Assembly (NCBI GenBank): GCA_031401675.1
Contig: JANNRR010000038.1
Span: 1-48,789, forward strand
Source: JANNRR01 sp031401675
Lineage (GTDB): Bacteria; Pseudomonadota; Alphaproteobacteria; Rhodobacterales; Rhodobacteraceae
Length of the DNA stretch: 48,789 nt
Direction: 5' to 3'
The notes beneath the pieces were generated by a model. That model ran no database searches. It had not been told where the DNA came from and worked only from the letters and a program-made list of their open reading frames with translations. Position numbers and translations under genes: made by a program. This document shows positions 1 through 9,268 of the stretch, in pieces. Position 1 is the stretch's first letter. Each line of letters opens with the position of its first letter.

Positions 1-10
1 CCGGAATCAA

Positions 11-63
11 GGCGCGGCAAGCGCCGCCGGGCAGCGCCCGACCGCCCCCTCGGGCGGGCGCTT
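11..63. terminator. Two adjacent GC-rich hairpins at the left edge
   Basis: Two inverted repeats lie side by side: GGCGC/GCGCC (11-15 with 21-25) and AGCGCCCG/CGGGCGCT (33-40 with 55-62), the second followed by TTCT. This looks like the 3' end of a transcript from a gene left of the window, or an attenuator-type element. No U-tract long enough for a textbook terminator is present, so the call is tentative. Confidence 0.35.
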
Positions 64-65
64 CT

Positions 66-322
66 CAGCCGCCACGGCCCAGAACATCTACAGGAGGGGC
101 TCAACCATAAAGCGCCTAGAATAAGCATTGCTGCGCCCACCCGGCGGTCAGGCGCTGCCCTCGTTCCGGTTTCGCAGCTAATGACCGCTCTGAGCCCGAA
201 GGGGTCACGCACTTGGTTCATCTATCGGTCAGTTTCTCAAAGCGGCGGAGCTCGTTTATCGCTGAACCGTTGCAACGTGTTCGCGAGCGAACGAGGCTTC
301 GCGGGTGGGGCAAGATCGTGTT
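66..322. other. Intergenic stretch with no recognisable gene
   Basis: I see no convincing gene here. One forward frame stays open from base 1 to about 363, but it has no family resemblance, runs into the start of the membrane protein in another frame and has no ribosome binding site. No tRNA cloverleaf was found by eye. The stretch probably holds the promoter of the following membrane protein gene. Confidence 0.4.
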
Positions 323-1384
323 ATGCTGCAGTTCATGACCGCGCACCAAGACAAGAGGCCTGAAGCGCCCGTCCGTCAGGTCGATCCGTTTTTTTTTGCT
401 ATCGTTTTTGTGCCAGTCGCCATCCATCTGACCGATGTCTGGATGCGACATCATCTAGTGCCCGGGGACCTGAAGGTTCCGGCGGATATCTTGGAGGAGG
501 GGCGGGACTGGCTGGAAGCAGCGGGCCGGTACCGATTCCTCGCCGCGACCTGGTTTTACGGGGCGTTGTCGGTGCTGGCAGCGGCACTGCTTGTGCGTAC
601 GCTGATGCGGCCGACAGCTTCGACGACACGGATCGCGGCCATTATCACCTTCCTGTCCGTCCTACTTCTGATCTCGTGGCCAACGTTTAATGGGTTCGGC
701 GACACTGATGGCAAACAGGTCTATGCCCCCCTCGGCTCGGCCGTGTTCGAGGCGGTTTTTGAGCGAGGTACCTTGCCGCATTGCACGGGGCCGGAGGATA
801 CTTGGCGGTTAGGTGTCTGCGGTGCGGTACCGGTCCTGTCGATGTTCGTCAGCGTTCTCGACGTGGTCAATATCTTCGCCGGTCTGGCCACCGGGTCCAT
901 GATCGTGAGCATGATCCTCAGCCTCGACAATCGCCCGTGCAAGGATCTCGAGGAAAGGGCGGTACTGCTGGCGGAAAACCTCCGACACATGCGGCAGCAG
1001 CTTTACGTGTCCGGTGTCATTCTGACGTTCGCCATGCTGTTTGTAGCGAGCTGGATCTACTGGCCGTTGCCCCTCGTGGAGGATGATGAGCGAGACGCCT
1101 ACGGGGCCGTGCTGCTCTCGGCCGCGCTTCACAGGGGCACATTCTTCAGCCTGTTGATGCTCAGTTTCTACCTGCCAGTGGCGATTATTCTAGATGGCTG
1201 GGTCAAGGCGTTGGCCGAGCAGGCGCGCCGCGGGGAAGCGGCCGGCGACCGGACAGACGTTGACAAATGGCTCGACAGACACGGGCTGACGGCAGGGGCC
1301 GGCGACTACATGCGCGCGGGTTTTGCCGTGACGGCTCCGATCATAGCCGCCTTCGCGGGCGGGATCTCTCCCTTAGCCTTGTGA
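323..1384 (+). CDS. Unrecognised polytopic membrane protein
   Basis: The product is about 353 residues from the ATG at 323; GTG 305 and ATG 335 are equally possible because no strong ribosome binding site decides the start. Six or seven hydrophobic segments are visible: near residues 18-37, 67-88, 99-118, two around 170-205, one near 240, one near 275 and one at the C-terminus. A charged loop sits around residues 210-235 and a hydrophilic patch before the last segment. I do not recognise a family and see no catalytic motif. It stands alone, with about 300 bp of non-coding DNA before it and a convergent hydrolase gene after it. Confidence 0.7.
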   Translation: MLQFMTAHQDKRPEAPVRQVDPFFFAIVFVPVAIHLTDVWMRHHLVPGDLKVPADILEEGRDWLEAAGRYRFLAATWFYGALSVLAAALLVRTLMRPTASTTRIAAIITFLSVLLLISWPTFNGFGDTDGKQVYAPLGSAVFEAVFERGTLPHCTGPEDTWRLGVCGAVPVLSMFVSVLDVVNIFAGLATGSMIVSMILSLDNRPCKDLEERAVLLAENLRHMRQQLYVSGVILTFAMLFVASWIYWPLPLVEDDERDAYGAVLLSAALHRGTFFSLLMLSFYLPVAIILDGWVKALAEQARRGEAAGDRTDVDKWLDRHGLTAGAGDYMRAGFAVTAPIIAAFAGGISPLAL

Positions 1385-1516
1385 TTTCGGGGGCCGGCGG
1401 CTCCGATGCGTAAAGGACTTCAGTTCATTGATCGTCGTCGCGCCTGCGACCAATGACCGGATTGTCCGCAAAGCTGACAGACGGGCCGGTCATAGGTGCG
1501 CCGCTGCACCCCACGT

Positions 1517-1536
1517 CGGTTTCTTCAAAGAAACCG
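1517..1536. terminator. Perfect 9-bp inverted repeat between convergent genes
   Basis: CGGTTTCTT (1517-1525) and AAGAAACCG (1528-1536) are separated by two bases. The repeat lies between the convergent membrane protein and phosphotriesterase-family genes, so a bidirectional terminator is the simplest reading. The two-base centre would open to a four-base loop in RNA. Confidence 0.45.
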
Positions 1537-1604
1537 GTCCGCAGTCTTCGGAGAATGCGGCGCCGGGGACGCCGTCGGTGGCTTCTGGCAAAGGCGCGTT
1601 GCCG

Positions 1605-2522
1605 TCAGGGCCGGGCAAAGGCCGCAAACGGGTTGTCATGGGTCAGTTGCCTTATCACCTCTGTCTCGACCCCAGCGGCGGCCAGCGCGGGCAGGAATAC
1701 CCCCGCCAGATGGGTATAGGGCCGGGGCACTCCACCCCCTGGCAGAGCCGGGTCGAACCAGCCCAGATCGTGGCTCAGGAGCAGTTGCCCGGCCCGCCCG
1801 GCCGCGATCACCTGTTCGACCAGCGCGATGATCGGGCCATCCTCGGCCCGACCGACATGGTCGTACTCGATCCAGGCGCCACGCTCGGCCACCGCCAGGT
1901 TCAGGCCGAAATCCCTTTCCTCCTGCGTGTGGATCGAGATGAACCGGTCAGCGCGCCCGCCTTCGGCCTCGATGATGTCCAACTGATCCATCACCACCCG
2001 GCCCAGAATCGTATGACTGCCGATCACCGCCCCGGTCCTGGCCGACACCCGCGCAGCCGCCCGCAGCAGTTTGGCCTCCTGCCGGGTGATCCCGTCATCG
2101 CCGGCACTCAGCTTGATCCAGCCGGCCTGAAAATCGGCCGTTTCGATGAATTCGGTCAGCTCGCGCAACATGAAGGCCTCCAGCGTCGCCTCGTCGGCCT
2201 CGGCAATCCAGCCCGGCATCCACGGCTCGCGGTAGCACCCGGTCGGCACTACGATCGGAAAGCCGGTCGCGCGCGACACCGCCAGGTCAAGGTCCGGCCG
2301 CCGCCCGACCCCCAGGGTCGAGCATTCGACCAGTGCTGTCACCCCCAGCGCCTTGATCCGCTCGATCTGAGGCGCCATCAACGCCACCACGTCGGCGGCG
2401 TCGGCCTGCCCGTACCCGGGCTGATCGGGGGTGCGCAGATCGACAAAGACATGTTCGTGCGGCAGGATCATGCCAAGCTGGTCTTTGCCGAACGGTCCAA
2501 GCGTGGTGTAAAGGCGGGTCAT
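1605..2522 (-). CDS. Phosphotriesterase-family metal hydrolase
   Basis: A 305-residue amidohydrolase of the phosphotriesterase-like (PLL/PHP) family, close to the usual 300-330 residues. All expected binuclear metal ligands can be seen: HEH near residue 22-24, the bridging lysine in GWIKLSAG (about 137), His in IGSHTILG (about 168), His in SIHTQEE (about 197) and Asp in LSHDLGWF (about 252). Family members hydrolyse lactones or organophosphate-like esters, and the natural substrate cannot be told from sequence. The protein has no signal peptide and is probably cytoplasmic. The gene is monocistronic, divergent from the DUF1993 gene with about 180 bp between. Confidence 0.88.
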   Translation of the reverse strand: MTRLYTTLGPFGKDQLGMILPHEHVFVDLRTPDQPGYGQADAADVVALMAPQIERIKALGVTALVECSTLGVGRRPDLDLAVSRATGFPIVVPTGCYREPWMPGWIAEADEATLEAFMLRELTEFIETADFQAGWIKLSAGDDGITRQEAKLLRAAARVSARTGAVIGSHTILGRVVMDQLDIIEAEGGRADRFISIHTQEERDFGLNLAVAERGAWIEYDHVGRAEDGPIIALVEQVIAAGRAGQLLLSHDLGWFDPALPGGGVPRPYTHLAGVFLPALAAAGVETEVIRQLTHDNPFAAFARP

Positions 2523-2699
2523 CGGTCACCTCCGGGATGCGATCTGGCCGGACCATAGCCAGTCCGCACCGGGGACTCATCTCCCGATTTCGCGGTCAGC
2601 GGCATCCGGGTCAGCGTCTCAGGCCGCCCGTTCGTGCGCCCTGTGCAATTGCCGTGCAAGCGGCTAAGAAGGCGTGGCAACCCAGCTGGAGCGTCCACC

Positions 2700-3191
2700 G
2701 TGCAAAATCCCGTCCCGTACTTCACCCGGTCTCTTAACGCCCTTTCGGCGATTCTGGACAAGGCCGAGGCCTATGCGGCAGCGAAGAAATTCGATCCCGC
2801 AGTGCTGGTCAATGCCCGGCTTTATCCCGACATGCTGCCGCTGTGGCGGCAGGTCACCATCGCCTGCGACCATGCCAAGGGCGCATCGGCCCGGCTGGGC
2901 GGCGTCGAGGTACCAAGCTTTCCCGATGAAGAAAAGTCGCTGGCCGATCTGCAGGCGCGGATTGCCAAGACGCTCGCCTTCATCGCCACGGTTCCCGAAG
3001 CGGGGTTCGAGGGGGCCGAGACGCGCACCATCAACCTGAAGGCCGGCCAGCGCGATCTGAGTTTTCCCGGCGGGGACTATCTGTCGGGTTTCGCCATCCC
3101 GAACTTCTACTTTCACATGACCACCGCCTATAACATCCTGCGCAAGAACGGCGTGGAACTGGGCAAGCTGGATTTCATGGGGGCCGCCTGA
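2700..3191 (+). CDS. DUF1993 family protein
   Basis: About 163 residues. I chose the GTG at 2700 because the open frame upstream is compositionally unlike the protein and a GGAG lies about 8 bases before it; family members begin with a similar short lead before the 'F...L..L...L.KA..YA' helix. The helical fold with conserved Pro and the C-terminal FYFHMTTAYNILRKNG segment match the DUF1993 family, which has a DinB-like four-helix arrangement. The biochemical role is unknown. It ends about 115 bp before the convergent MFS gene. Confidence 0.8.
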   Translation: MQNPVPYFTRSLNALSAILDKAEAYAAAKKFDPAVLVNARLYPDMLPLWRQVTIACDHAKGASARLGGVEVPSFPDEEKSLADLQARIAKTLAFIATVPEAGFEGAETRTINLKAGQRDLSFPGGDYLSGFAIPNFYFHMTTAYNILRKNGVELGKLDFMGAA

Positions 3192-3306
3192 CAGCAGGAC
3201 ACCAGCTGGTCGCCCTGCCGGTGATCGATCTCCGGATGGCCCTTATATCCAGCAGCGACGTGACCGGCAATTGCGTGTCCGACAGCGACTCCGGTTCCCC
3301 GTGGAA

Positions 3307-4611
3307 CTATTCGCCCGGATTGGCAGCAACTGGCAGGGTCTGGCCCTTTTGACGGTGTGGCCCGCCCGGCGCACCCGATGCGGGAACCCGGGCCACCCGG
3401 TCAGCACTGGCGACGCGCCACGCTTGCGAGGCGACGGCCAAGAGCAGCAGCGACAGCGCAAGGAACGTCAGGCGGTAGCCGGTGTACTCGGCGGCAAAGC
3501 CGATGCCGGACGGGGCGAACAGGATGCCGGAATAACCCATCATGGTCACGATGGCGATGCCGGTGCCGCTGCGGACCCCCGGTTGGTTGCCCGCCGCCGA
3601 AAAGGCGATCGGTACCAGGTTCGATACGCCGATGCCGGCAACGGCAAAACCGGCGATGGCGATCCATCCGACAGGCGCAACCGCCGCCATGAACATCCCG
3701 GCAAACGCGATCAGTGCGGACACCCGCAGCGTGGGGACCGCCCCGAACCGGTTGCGCACGCCGTCGCCCAGAAACCGCATCACCGCCATGGTGGCCGACA
3801 TGCAGGCAAAGGCCAGACCGCTGGTCGAGACATCGGCGGCAAAGGTCCGGCTTAGATACAGCGCGGCCCAGTCCATCACCGCACCTTCGGGGATCATGCT
3901 GAACAGGGCAATCGCCCCTAGAATGTAAATCAGCGGCGCGCGCGGCCAGTGGCTGGAGCTGCCCTCTGGTGCGGTGCCGTCGTTCGCCTGCCGTGCCTGC
4001 ACCGGTTCGGCGATCAGGAACGGCGCCGCCGCCAGCACCAGCGCCAGCGCTGTCGCGGTCGCGATCCAGGCATGCGCCGCCGCGCCGACACCTTCGATCA
4101 GAAAACCACCGGCCAGGCTGCCGGCAAAGCCGCCCAGGCTCCAGAATCCGTGCGCCGACGACATGATTGCCCGGTCCAGCCGGCGTTCGACCTCGACCGC
4201 GTTGGCGTTCATCGCCACATCCATGCAGCCGGCAAAAGCGCCAAGACCGACCATGGCCACCATGCTTTGCCAGGCAACCGGTGCCAGCGCGATCCCCAGA
4301 AACGCCGGGGCAGCCAAGAGGGCAAACAGCAGCACCGACCAGCGCGAGCCGATGGCATGCAGCACCGGCCCGGAAAACGCCATGGCCCCGACCGCGCCGA
4401 CCCCCAGCATCAGGATCATCAGACCCAGCGTGCTTTCGGTGATGGCGTGGCGCGGCAGCAGCAGCGGAATCTGCAGGGCATAGCTGCCCATCAGGAAGCC
4501 GTTGACCGCGAACATCGCCGACACGGCCAGGCGCCCGCGGCGGGCAGGGTCAGGGCCGGCCGGGATGTGGCGGGCAGCGGTGGGATGGGCAGACGTGTTT
4601 TGGTCCGGCAT
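3307..4611 (-). CDS. MFS transporter
   Basis: A 434-residue inner-membrane protein with about 12 hydrophobic segments in two halves separated by a hydrophilic loop (around residues 205-225), the architecture of the major facilitator superfamily. The first half contains LMILMLGVGAVGAM and a charged GSRW loop between helices 2 and 3, where the MFS signature sits. It resembles the YbjJ-like branch of sugar or drug exporters, but the substrate cannot be assigned. The C-terminal tail after the last helix is basic and Gly/Pro-rich. It lies divergent to the methyltransferase gene. Confidence 0.85.
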   Translation of the reverse strand: MPDQNTSAHPTAARHIPAGPDPARRGRLAVSAMFAVNGFLMGSYALQIPLLLPRHAITESTLGLMILMLGVGAVGAMAFSGPVLHAIGSRWSVLLFALLAAPAFLGIALAPVAWQSMVAMVGLGAFAGCMDVAMNANAVEVERRLDRAIMSSAHGFWSLGGFAGSLAGGFLIEGVGAAAHAWIATATALALVLAAAPFLIAEPVQARQANDGTAPEGSSSHWPRAPLIYILGAIALFSMIPEGAVMDWAALYLSRTFAADVSTSGLAFACMSATMAVMRFLGDGVRNRFGAVPTLRVSALIAFAGMFMAAVAPVGWIAIAGFAVAGIGVSNLVPIAFSAAGNQPGVRSGTGIAIVTMMGYSGILFAPSGIGFAAEYTGYRLTFLALSLLLLAVASQAWRVASADRVARVPASGAPGGPHRQKGQTLPVAANPGE

Positions 4612-4778
4612 GGCAGCGGTCAGTCCTGCGATCCCAGGGGTTTCGGTCGCCGTCCCCTATCGCACCTGACAGATCGAAGCAATCGCTTGCGTGCCCGCGC
4701 GGCCTGGGCCCCAATTGTGCGAATTCTTCGCTTCAAAACATCGACAGGCCGGGTTTTTCGACGTATTGTTTCGGGAAA

Positions 4779-5813
4779 ATGAACAAACCCGGGGTCGGGT
4801 CAACCGACGTCAGCAGCAGGATGCCGCATTTGCCCAGAACCAAACCCCCGCGGGTAAAGCCCGCACGCAGCCGACCCACCGCCATCATCGCCACCGGCGA
4901 CGCGGCGCACCCGGTTCTGGCCGGTGCTGGCGACGCCCCGGGCAGTGGTCCGGCGCTTGAAACCATCGCCATGCCCGCCGCCGCCAACGCAGCTTCTGTT
5001 CCGGACGCGGCGCCCGGCACCGTGGTCAGCCTGACCGATGCGGTCACCGTCATGCCGCCGGTCGCGGCCCCCGCTGTCCCGCTCCTGCCCGGCAGGCTGA
5101 AATCCGGGCCTGTACCGGCCGCCGCCCGCTATGGACGCGGTCTGCCGAACCTGACCGATCTTGCCGACCGCTTCGGATCGGACAAGGGCTCGGCCAAGCA
5201 CCGCTATACCGAGCTTTACAACCTGCTGTTCCAGCCCTTCCGGGATCTGCCGATCAACTTTCTGGAAATGGGGCTGCAGATCGGCGGACCGGAAATGGGC
5301 GCCAGCCAGGACCGCGCCACCACCGACCTGCCGTCAGTGCGGATGTGGCTGGAGTATTTCTCGGCCGCGCGCATCACCGGGCTGGATGTGTCGGATTTCA
5401 GCTGGTTCCGCCATGACCGCTTTGCCTTCGTGCGCTGCGACATGGATGACCGCACCAACATCGCCGCCGCCGCCCGAAGCCTGCCGCCGCAGGATATCAT
5501 GATCGATGACGCCAGCCACGCCTCGCACCACCAGCAGAACGGCTTTCTGGAGCTGTTCCCGGCGCTGAAGCCCGGCGGCATCTACATCATCGAGGATCTG
5601 CGCTGGCAGCCCGCCGCCTATGAACGCCCCGGCATCACCAAGACCGCCGATCTGTTCCAGAGCTATGTCCAGACCGGGATCTTCGAACACCGCGACCGCG
5701 CCGTCAAAGCCGCCTTCAACGATCTGCGGCTGGATATCTCGGGCTGCTTCATGCATCAGGTCCAGTACAACAAGACCCGGCGCGATCAGGTGGTTGTGGT
5801 CCACAAACGCTGA
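4779..5813 (+). CDS. Class I SAM-dependent methyltransferase
   Basis: 344 residues. The first ~120 are Ala/Pro-rich and low in complexity; the catalytic part begins at LTDLADRFGSDKGS (about 125) with the SAM-binding segment FLEMGLQIGG near 160, an acidic motif-II region (GLDVSDF) and an IDDASHASHH motif typical of macrocin-O-methyltransferase/CmcI-like enzymes. The substrate is unknown; related genes often sit near glycosyltransferases, but none is next to this one. The start is uncertain: ATG 4779 has only a weak Shine-Dalgarno, and a downstream ATG at 4821 follows a better AGG. Confidence 0.8.
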   Translation: MNKPGVGSTDVSSRMPHLPRTKPPRVKPARSRPTAIIATGDAAHPVLAGAGDAPGSGPALETIAMPAAANAASVPDAAPGTVVSLTDAVTVMPPVAAPAVPLLPGRLKSGPVPAAARYGRGLPNLTDLADRFGSDKGSAKHRYTELYNLLFQPFRDLPINFLEMGLQIGGPEMGASQDRATTDLPSVRMWLEYFSAARITGLDVSDFSWFRHDRFAFVRCDMDDRTNIAAAARSLPPQDIMIDDASHASHHQQNGFLELFPALKPGGIYIIEDLRWQPAAYERPGITKTADLFQSYVQTGIFEHRDRAVKAAFNDLRLDISGCFMHQVQYNKTRRDQVVVVHKR

Positions 5814-5822
5814 TCTGACAGA

Positions 5823-5858
5823 CTTCATTCCGGCGGGGATATTCTTGCCGGAATGAAG
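5823..5858. terminator. 12-bp perfect hairpin with GGGGATATTCTT loop
   Basis: CTTCATTCCGGC (5823-5834) and GCCGGAATGAAG (5847-5858) pair perfectly around the loop GGGGATATTCTT. It lies between the convergent methyltransferase and hrpB genes, where a bidirectional terminator is expected. The 13-base core GGGGATATTCTTG recurs in another hairpin at 48649-48679, so this is probably a member of a dispersed palindromic repeat family. Confidence 0.6.
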
Positions 5859-5912
5859 CTGCAAGGCAGCAGCTGTCCGACCGGGCAGTCCGATCAAGTC
5901 GCCCTGCGGATT

Positions 5913-8387
5913 TCAGGTGCCGCGCGGTTTGGCGCGCAGCGTCGGCGCGGCCTGGCGCGGGTCTTCGGGCCAGGGGTGGCGCGGGTAGCGGCCACGCATG
6001 TCGCGGCGGACATCGCCGTAAGACGTGGCCCAGAAGCCGGGCAGATCCATCGTCACCTGCACCGGTTTGCCGCCAGGTGACAAGAGCGTCAGGCGCAGCG
6101 GCAGTCGCTTTGGCCCGACCGTCGGATGCGTGGTCACGCCGAACAGTTCCTGCAGGCGCAGCGCGACGCCGGGGGCGGCGCTGTCATAGTCGATCGGCAC
6201 CCGGCGTCCCAGTGGCGTCTCGAAGGTTTGCGGTGCCAGACGGTCGAGGAGTTGCTGCTGTTCGTGGTTCAGGGCCTGCTGCAGCGGTGCCAGCAGGTCG
6301 AGCGCTTTCAGGTCGGCGGCGGAGCGGCGGGTGCCGAGATGCGGCAGCAGCCAGGTCTCGAGCGTCGCCAACAGGGCGGCGTCGGACAGGTCGGGCAGGT
6401 CCGAGCCTTCGGCGTGCAGCAGCGCGACCCGGGCGCGGAAGCGGCGGGCGGCATCGCTCCAGCCCAGCGCGTCCAGCCCCAGATCGCGCACCCCGTCCAG
6501 GGCGGCGCGGGCGACGGCGTCGGCGGGGGCGTCGGGCCAGGCGCGGTCGGCCAGGATCAGCGCGCCGAAACGTTCCTGTTGCCGGGTCAGCACCTTTGCC
6601 TCGCGCCGCGACCAGTCGCAGCGCGCCTGCCAGCCGATGTCGGCGGCGTAGAGCCGACGGAGTGCGGTTTCCGGCAAGGCGACGGCCTGACGGATGCGGG
6701 CTTCACGCGGGTCGCCGTCGAGGTCGGTGGCCACGATCAGGGCCTCATTGGCCAGCGGATCGGCGGCATCGAGCAGGGCACCCTTGCCGCCGGACAAGAG
6801 AAAGCGCGGCGCCTCGCCGGGGCGGCGCTGGCCGATGCGGTCGGGATAAGCCAGGGCGGCCTGTTCGGCGGCGCTGTAGCCGGCTTGCCCCCCGGTTGCC
6901 GGTGCCAGCCGCGCCAGCCGCCCGGCCTCGACCCTGATCCGCTCCACCACCGCCCGGTTCAGGGGATAGGGGCGCTGTGCTTCGAACCGCTTCGGGTCGG
7001 CCACCGCTTCGAGCCGCAGGCTCAGGTCTGAGGACTGCGCCCGGATCGGGTCGCGCTCGGCCATGAGTGCCGCCAGTCGCGCGGCGTCCCGGCCCGCCGT
7101 CAGCAGCATGTGGCCAAGGCGCGGATGCAGCGGCAGCGCTGCCAGCACCCGGCCGTGCGACGTGATGCGCTGGTCGCGGTCGAGCGCGCCGAGGCCGGTC
7201 AACAGGGCGCGGGCTTCGGCCAGTGCGCCGGGGTTCGGCTGGGTCAGCAGCGCCAGACCGGCGGTCTGGCCTGACCCCCACAGCGCCAGTTCCAGCGCCA
7301 GGCCGGCCAGATCCGCCGCCTCGATCTCGGCGGGGGGGAACGCGGCCAGCCCGCCGTCCTCGCCCCGGGTCCAGAGCCGGTAGCAGGTGCCCGGGGCCAC
7401 CCGCCCGGCCCGGCCCCGGCGCTGATCGGCTTCGGCCCTGGTGACGCGCTCGGTGATCAGGCGGGCCATGCCGGAACTGGCATCGAACCGGGCCCGGCGG
7501 GCGCGGCCGGCATCGATCACCACCCGGATATCGGCGATGGTCAGCGAGGTTTCGGCGATGGCGGTGGCCAGCACCAGCTTGCGCGCGCCGGGGTCGCGGT
7601 CGGCAAGCGGCGCGATGGCGGCGCGCTGATCGGCGAACGGCATCGCGCCGTACAGCGGCCGGATCTCCGTGCCGGGCGGCAGGCGGGGCGACACCAGCGC
7701 CTGCACCCGGCGTATTTCGACCTCGCCGGGCAGGAACACCAGCACGCCGCCGCCGGTTTCGGCCAGCGCCGTGCCGATCAGGTCGGCCACCGCCGGTTCC
7801 AGCCGGGCCTCGCGCGGCAGCGGCCGGTCCAGCCAGCGGGTCTCGACCGGGTAGGCAATCCCCGCCGAGGTGATGACCGGGCAATCCAGCATCGCCGCCA
7901 CCGGTTCGGCATCGAGCGTCGCCGACATCACCAGCACGATCAGATCGGGCCGCAGCGCCCCCCGCACCTCCCATGCCAGCGCCAGACCCAGATCGGCGTT
8001 CAGCGAGCGTTCGTGGAACTCGTCAAAGATCAGCGCGCCGATGCCGGGCAGCGATGGGTCCGATTGCAGCATCCGGGTCAGGATGCCCTCGGTCACCACC
8101 TCGATGCGGGTGGCGGGTGACACCACCGCCTCGCCCCGGATCCGGTAGCCGACGGTCTGTCCGACCGGTTCGCCAAGGGTTTCGGCCATGCGTTCGGCGG
8201 CAGCCCGGGCCGCCAGCCGGCGCGGTTCCAGCATCACGATCCGCCCGGCGACCAGCCCGGCGGACAACAGCGCCAGCGGCACGCCTGTGGTTTTGCCGGC
8301 ACCGGGCGGTGCCTGCAGCACGGCAGAGCCCTTGGCCCGCAACGCCTCGAGCAGCGCCGGCAACGCATCCTGAATGGGCAACAACAT
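5913..8387 (-). CDS. hrpB: ATP-dependent helicase HrpB
   Basis: 824 residues, the usual size for HrpB, a DExH-box superfamily 2 helicase. Walker A APPGAGKTT lies near residue 26-34, the DEFHERS box near 118, the SAT motif (VMSATLDA) near 150 and the motif VI arginines in QRRGRAGR near 340. The C-terminal HA2-like and HrpB-specific domains follow, ending in an Arg-rich tail (RYPRHPWPEDPRQA). Bacterial HrpB is a putative RNA helicase whose substrate is not settled. It starts only 6 bases after the DUF3108 gene, so the two probably share a transcript. Confidence 0.95.
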   Translation of the reverse strand: MLLPIQDALPALLEALRAKGSAVLQAPPGAGKTTGVPLALLSAGLVAGRIVMLEPRRLAARAAAERMAETLGEPVGQTVGYRIRGEAVVSPATRIEVVTEGILTRMLQSDPSLPGIGALIFDEFHERSLNADLGLALAWEVRGALRPDLIVLVMSATLDAEPVAAMLDCPVITSAGIAYPVETRWLDRPLPREARLEPAVADLIGTALAETGGGVLVFLPGEVEIRRVQALVSPRLPPGTEIRPLYGAMPFADQRAAIAPLADRDPGARKLVLATAIAETSLTIADIRVVIDAGRARRARFDASSGMARLITERVTRAEADQRRGRAGRVAPGTCYRLWTRGEDGGLAAFPPAEIEAADLAGLALELALWGSGQTAGLALLTQPNPGALAEARALLTGLGALDRDQRITSHGRVLAALPLHPRLGHMLLTAGRDAARLAALMAERDPIRAQSSDLSLRLEAVADPKRFEAQRPYPLNRAVVERIRVEAGRLARLAPATGGQAGYSAAEQAALAYPDRIGQRRPGEAPRFLLSGGKGALLDAADPLANEALIVATDLDGDPREARIRQAVALPETALRRLYAADIGWQARCDWSRREAKVLTRQQERFGALILADRAWPDAPADAVARAALDGVRDLGLDALGWSDAARRFRARVALLHAEGSDLPDLSDAALLATLETWLLPHLGTRRSAADLKALDLLAPLQQALNHEQQQLLDRLAPQTFETPLGRRVPIDYDSAAPGVALRLQELFGVTTHPTVGPKRLPLRLTLLSPGGKPVQVTMDLPGFWATSYGDVRRDMRGRYPRHPWPEDPRQAAPTLRAKPRGT

Positions 8388-8393
8388 GCTGTC

Positions 8394-9119
8394 TTATCGC
8401 CGGGTCAGGGTCGCACGTCCATAAAGCGTATCCATCGTGACCGACACCACCCGGACATGGCCGGGATCGGCAGACGCATAGCTCAGGCGAAAGGCAAAAC
8501 GCTGCTTCTCTGCCATCTCTTTTTCGGAAAACCCGGCCAGACGGCGGTATTCCCCGGTGCAGGCGATGGTGTCGCCAGCAACTTCGGGGGACGACAGCGT
8601 GATCTGGCTGCGCCGTGCCCCATCGAACATCATGAGGCTCAGCCTGCAGGCCTCGGCGGCGGGGACATCGCGCAGCGTAGCATAGAGCGCGGTCATCGGG
8701 TCGACCGTGCCCGCCTGCGTCGCCGGGTCGATGTATTGCGGGGTGCCTTCGCGGCTGGCCTTCAGAAGTTCGCGGGGAATGCCGTCGCGGTATTCCAGCA
8801 GCGACGCCGACTGGCGCTTGCCGGTATCGGCCTGTTCCTCGTAGCGGGCCGGGGACCATTTGCCCTTGGCCATCCGCCCCGATGCGCTGGCATCATAGCG
8901 AACCTTGCGAATTGCCGCGACGATGCCGGTGCTTTCCAGCCTGCCGACTGCGGAATAGCTGGTACCATCATTGCTGCCACTGAATGACAGAACCCCGGCC
9001 CGGATGCCGCGAATGGCCAGATCGAACGTGCCCTGATCCTGACGCTCGGCCAGCGCCGGTGTGGCCGCTGCCGCGCCAAGCCACAGCGCCGCCAGCAGAC
9101 TGCGGTAGGAACCGATCAT
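8394..9119 (-). CDS. DUF3108 domain secreted protein
   Basis: About 241 residues from the ATG at 9119. I prefer this start because it opens with a typical signal peptide (MIGSYRSLLAALWLGAAAA, cleavage after TPALA), while the upstream extension is hydrophilic. The mature part resembles DUF3108 proteins of alphaproteobacteria: the 'FDLAIRGIRAGVLSF' beta-strand opening, a YDASASGRM segment and C-terminal RVVSVTMDTLYGRATLTRR. These are periplasmic beta-rich proteins of unknown role. The gene precedes hrpB by 6 bases and is divergent from meaB with 150 bp between. Confidence 0.85.
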   Translation of the reverse strand: MIGSYRSLLAALWLGAAAATPALAERQDQGTFDLAIRGIRAGVLSFSGSNDGTSYSAVGRLESTGIVAAIRKVRYDASASGRMAKGKWSPARYEEQADTGKRQSASLLEYRDGIPRELLKASREGTPQYIDPATQAGTVDPMTALYATLRDVPAAEACRLSLMMFDGARRSQITLSSPEVAGDTIACTGEYRRLAGFSEKEMAEKQRFAFRLSYASADPGHVRVVSVTMDTLYGRATLTRR

Positions 9120-9268
9120 GAAACGCCACCCGATACTTGCCTGATGCGGTGCACATACACCCTTCCGACCGGGCAAGAAATCCCCTAACCCTTCATCTCA
9201 GTTGACAGATTTGTAACCCCGCCGCTCCTGCCGCCCCCCGACCTTCTGATGGCTTTGGAAACCCGACC

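Noticed and set aside
1..363. Forward open frame at the left edge
   Set aside because: No recognisable protein features, no start signal, and it contains strong hairpins typical of non-coding DNA.
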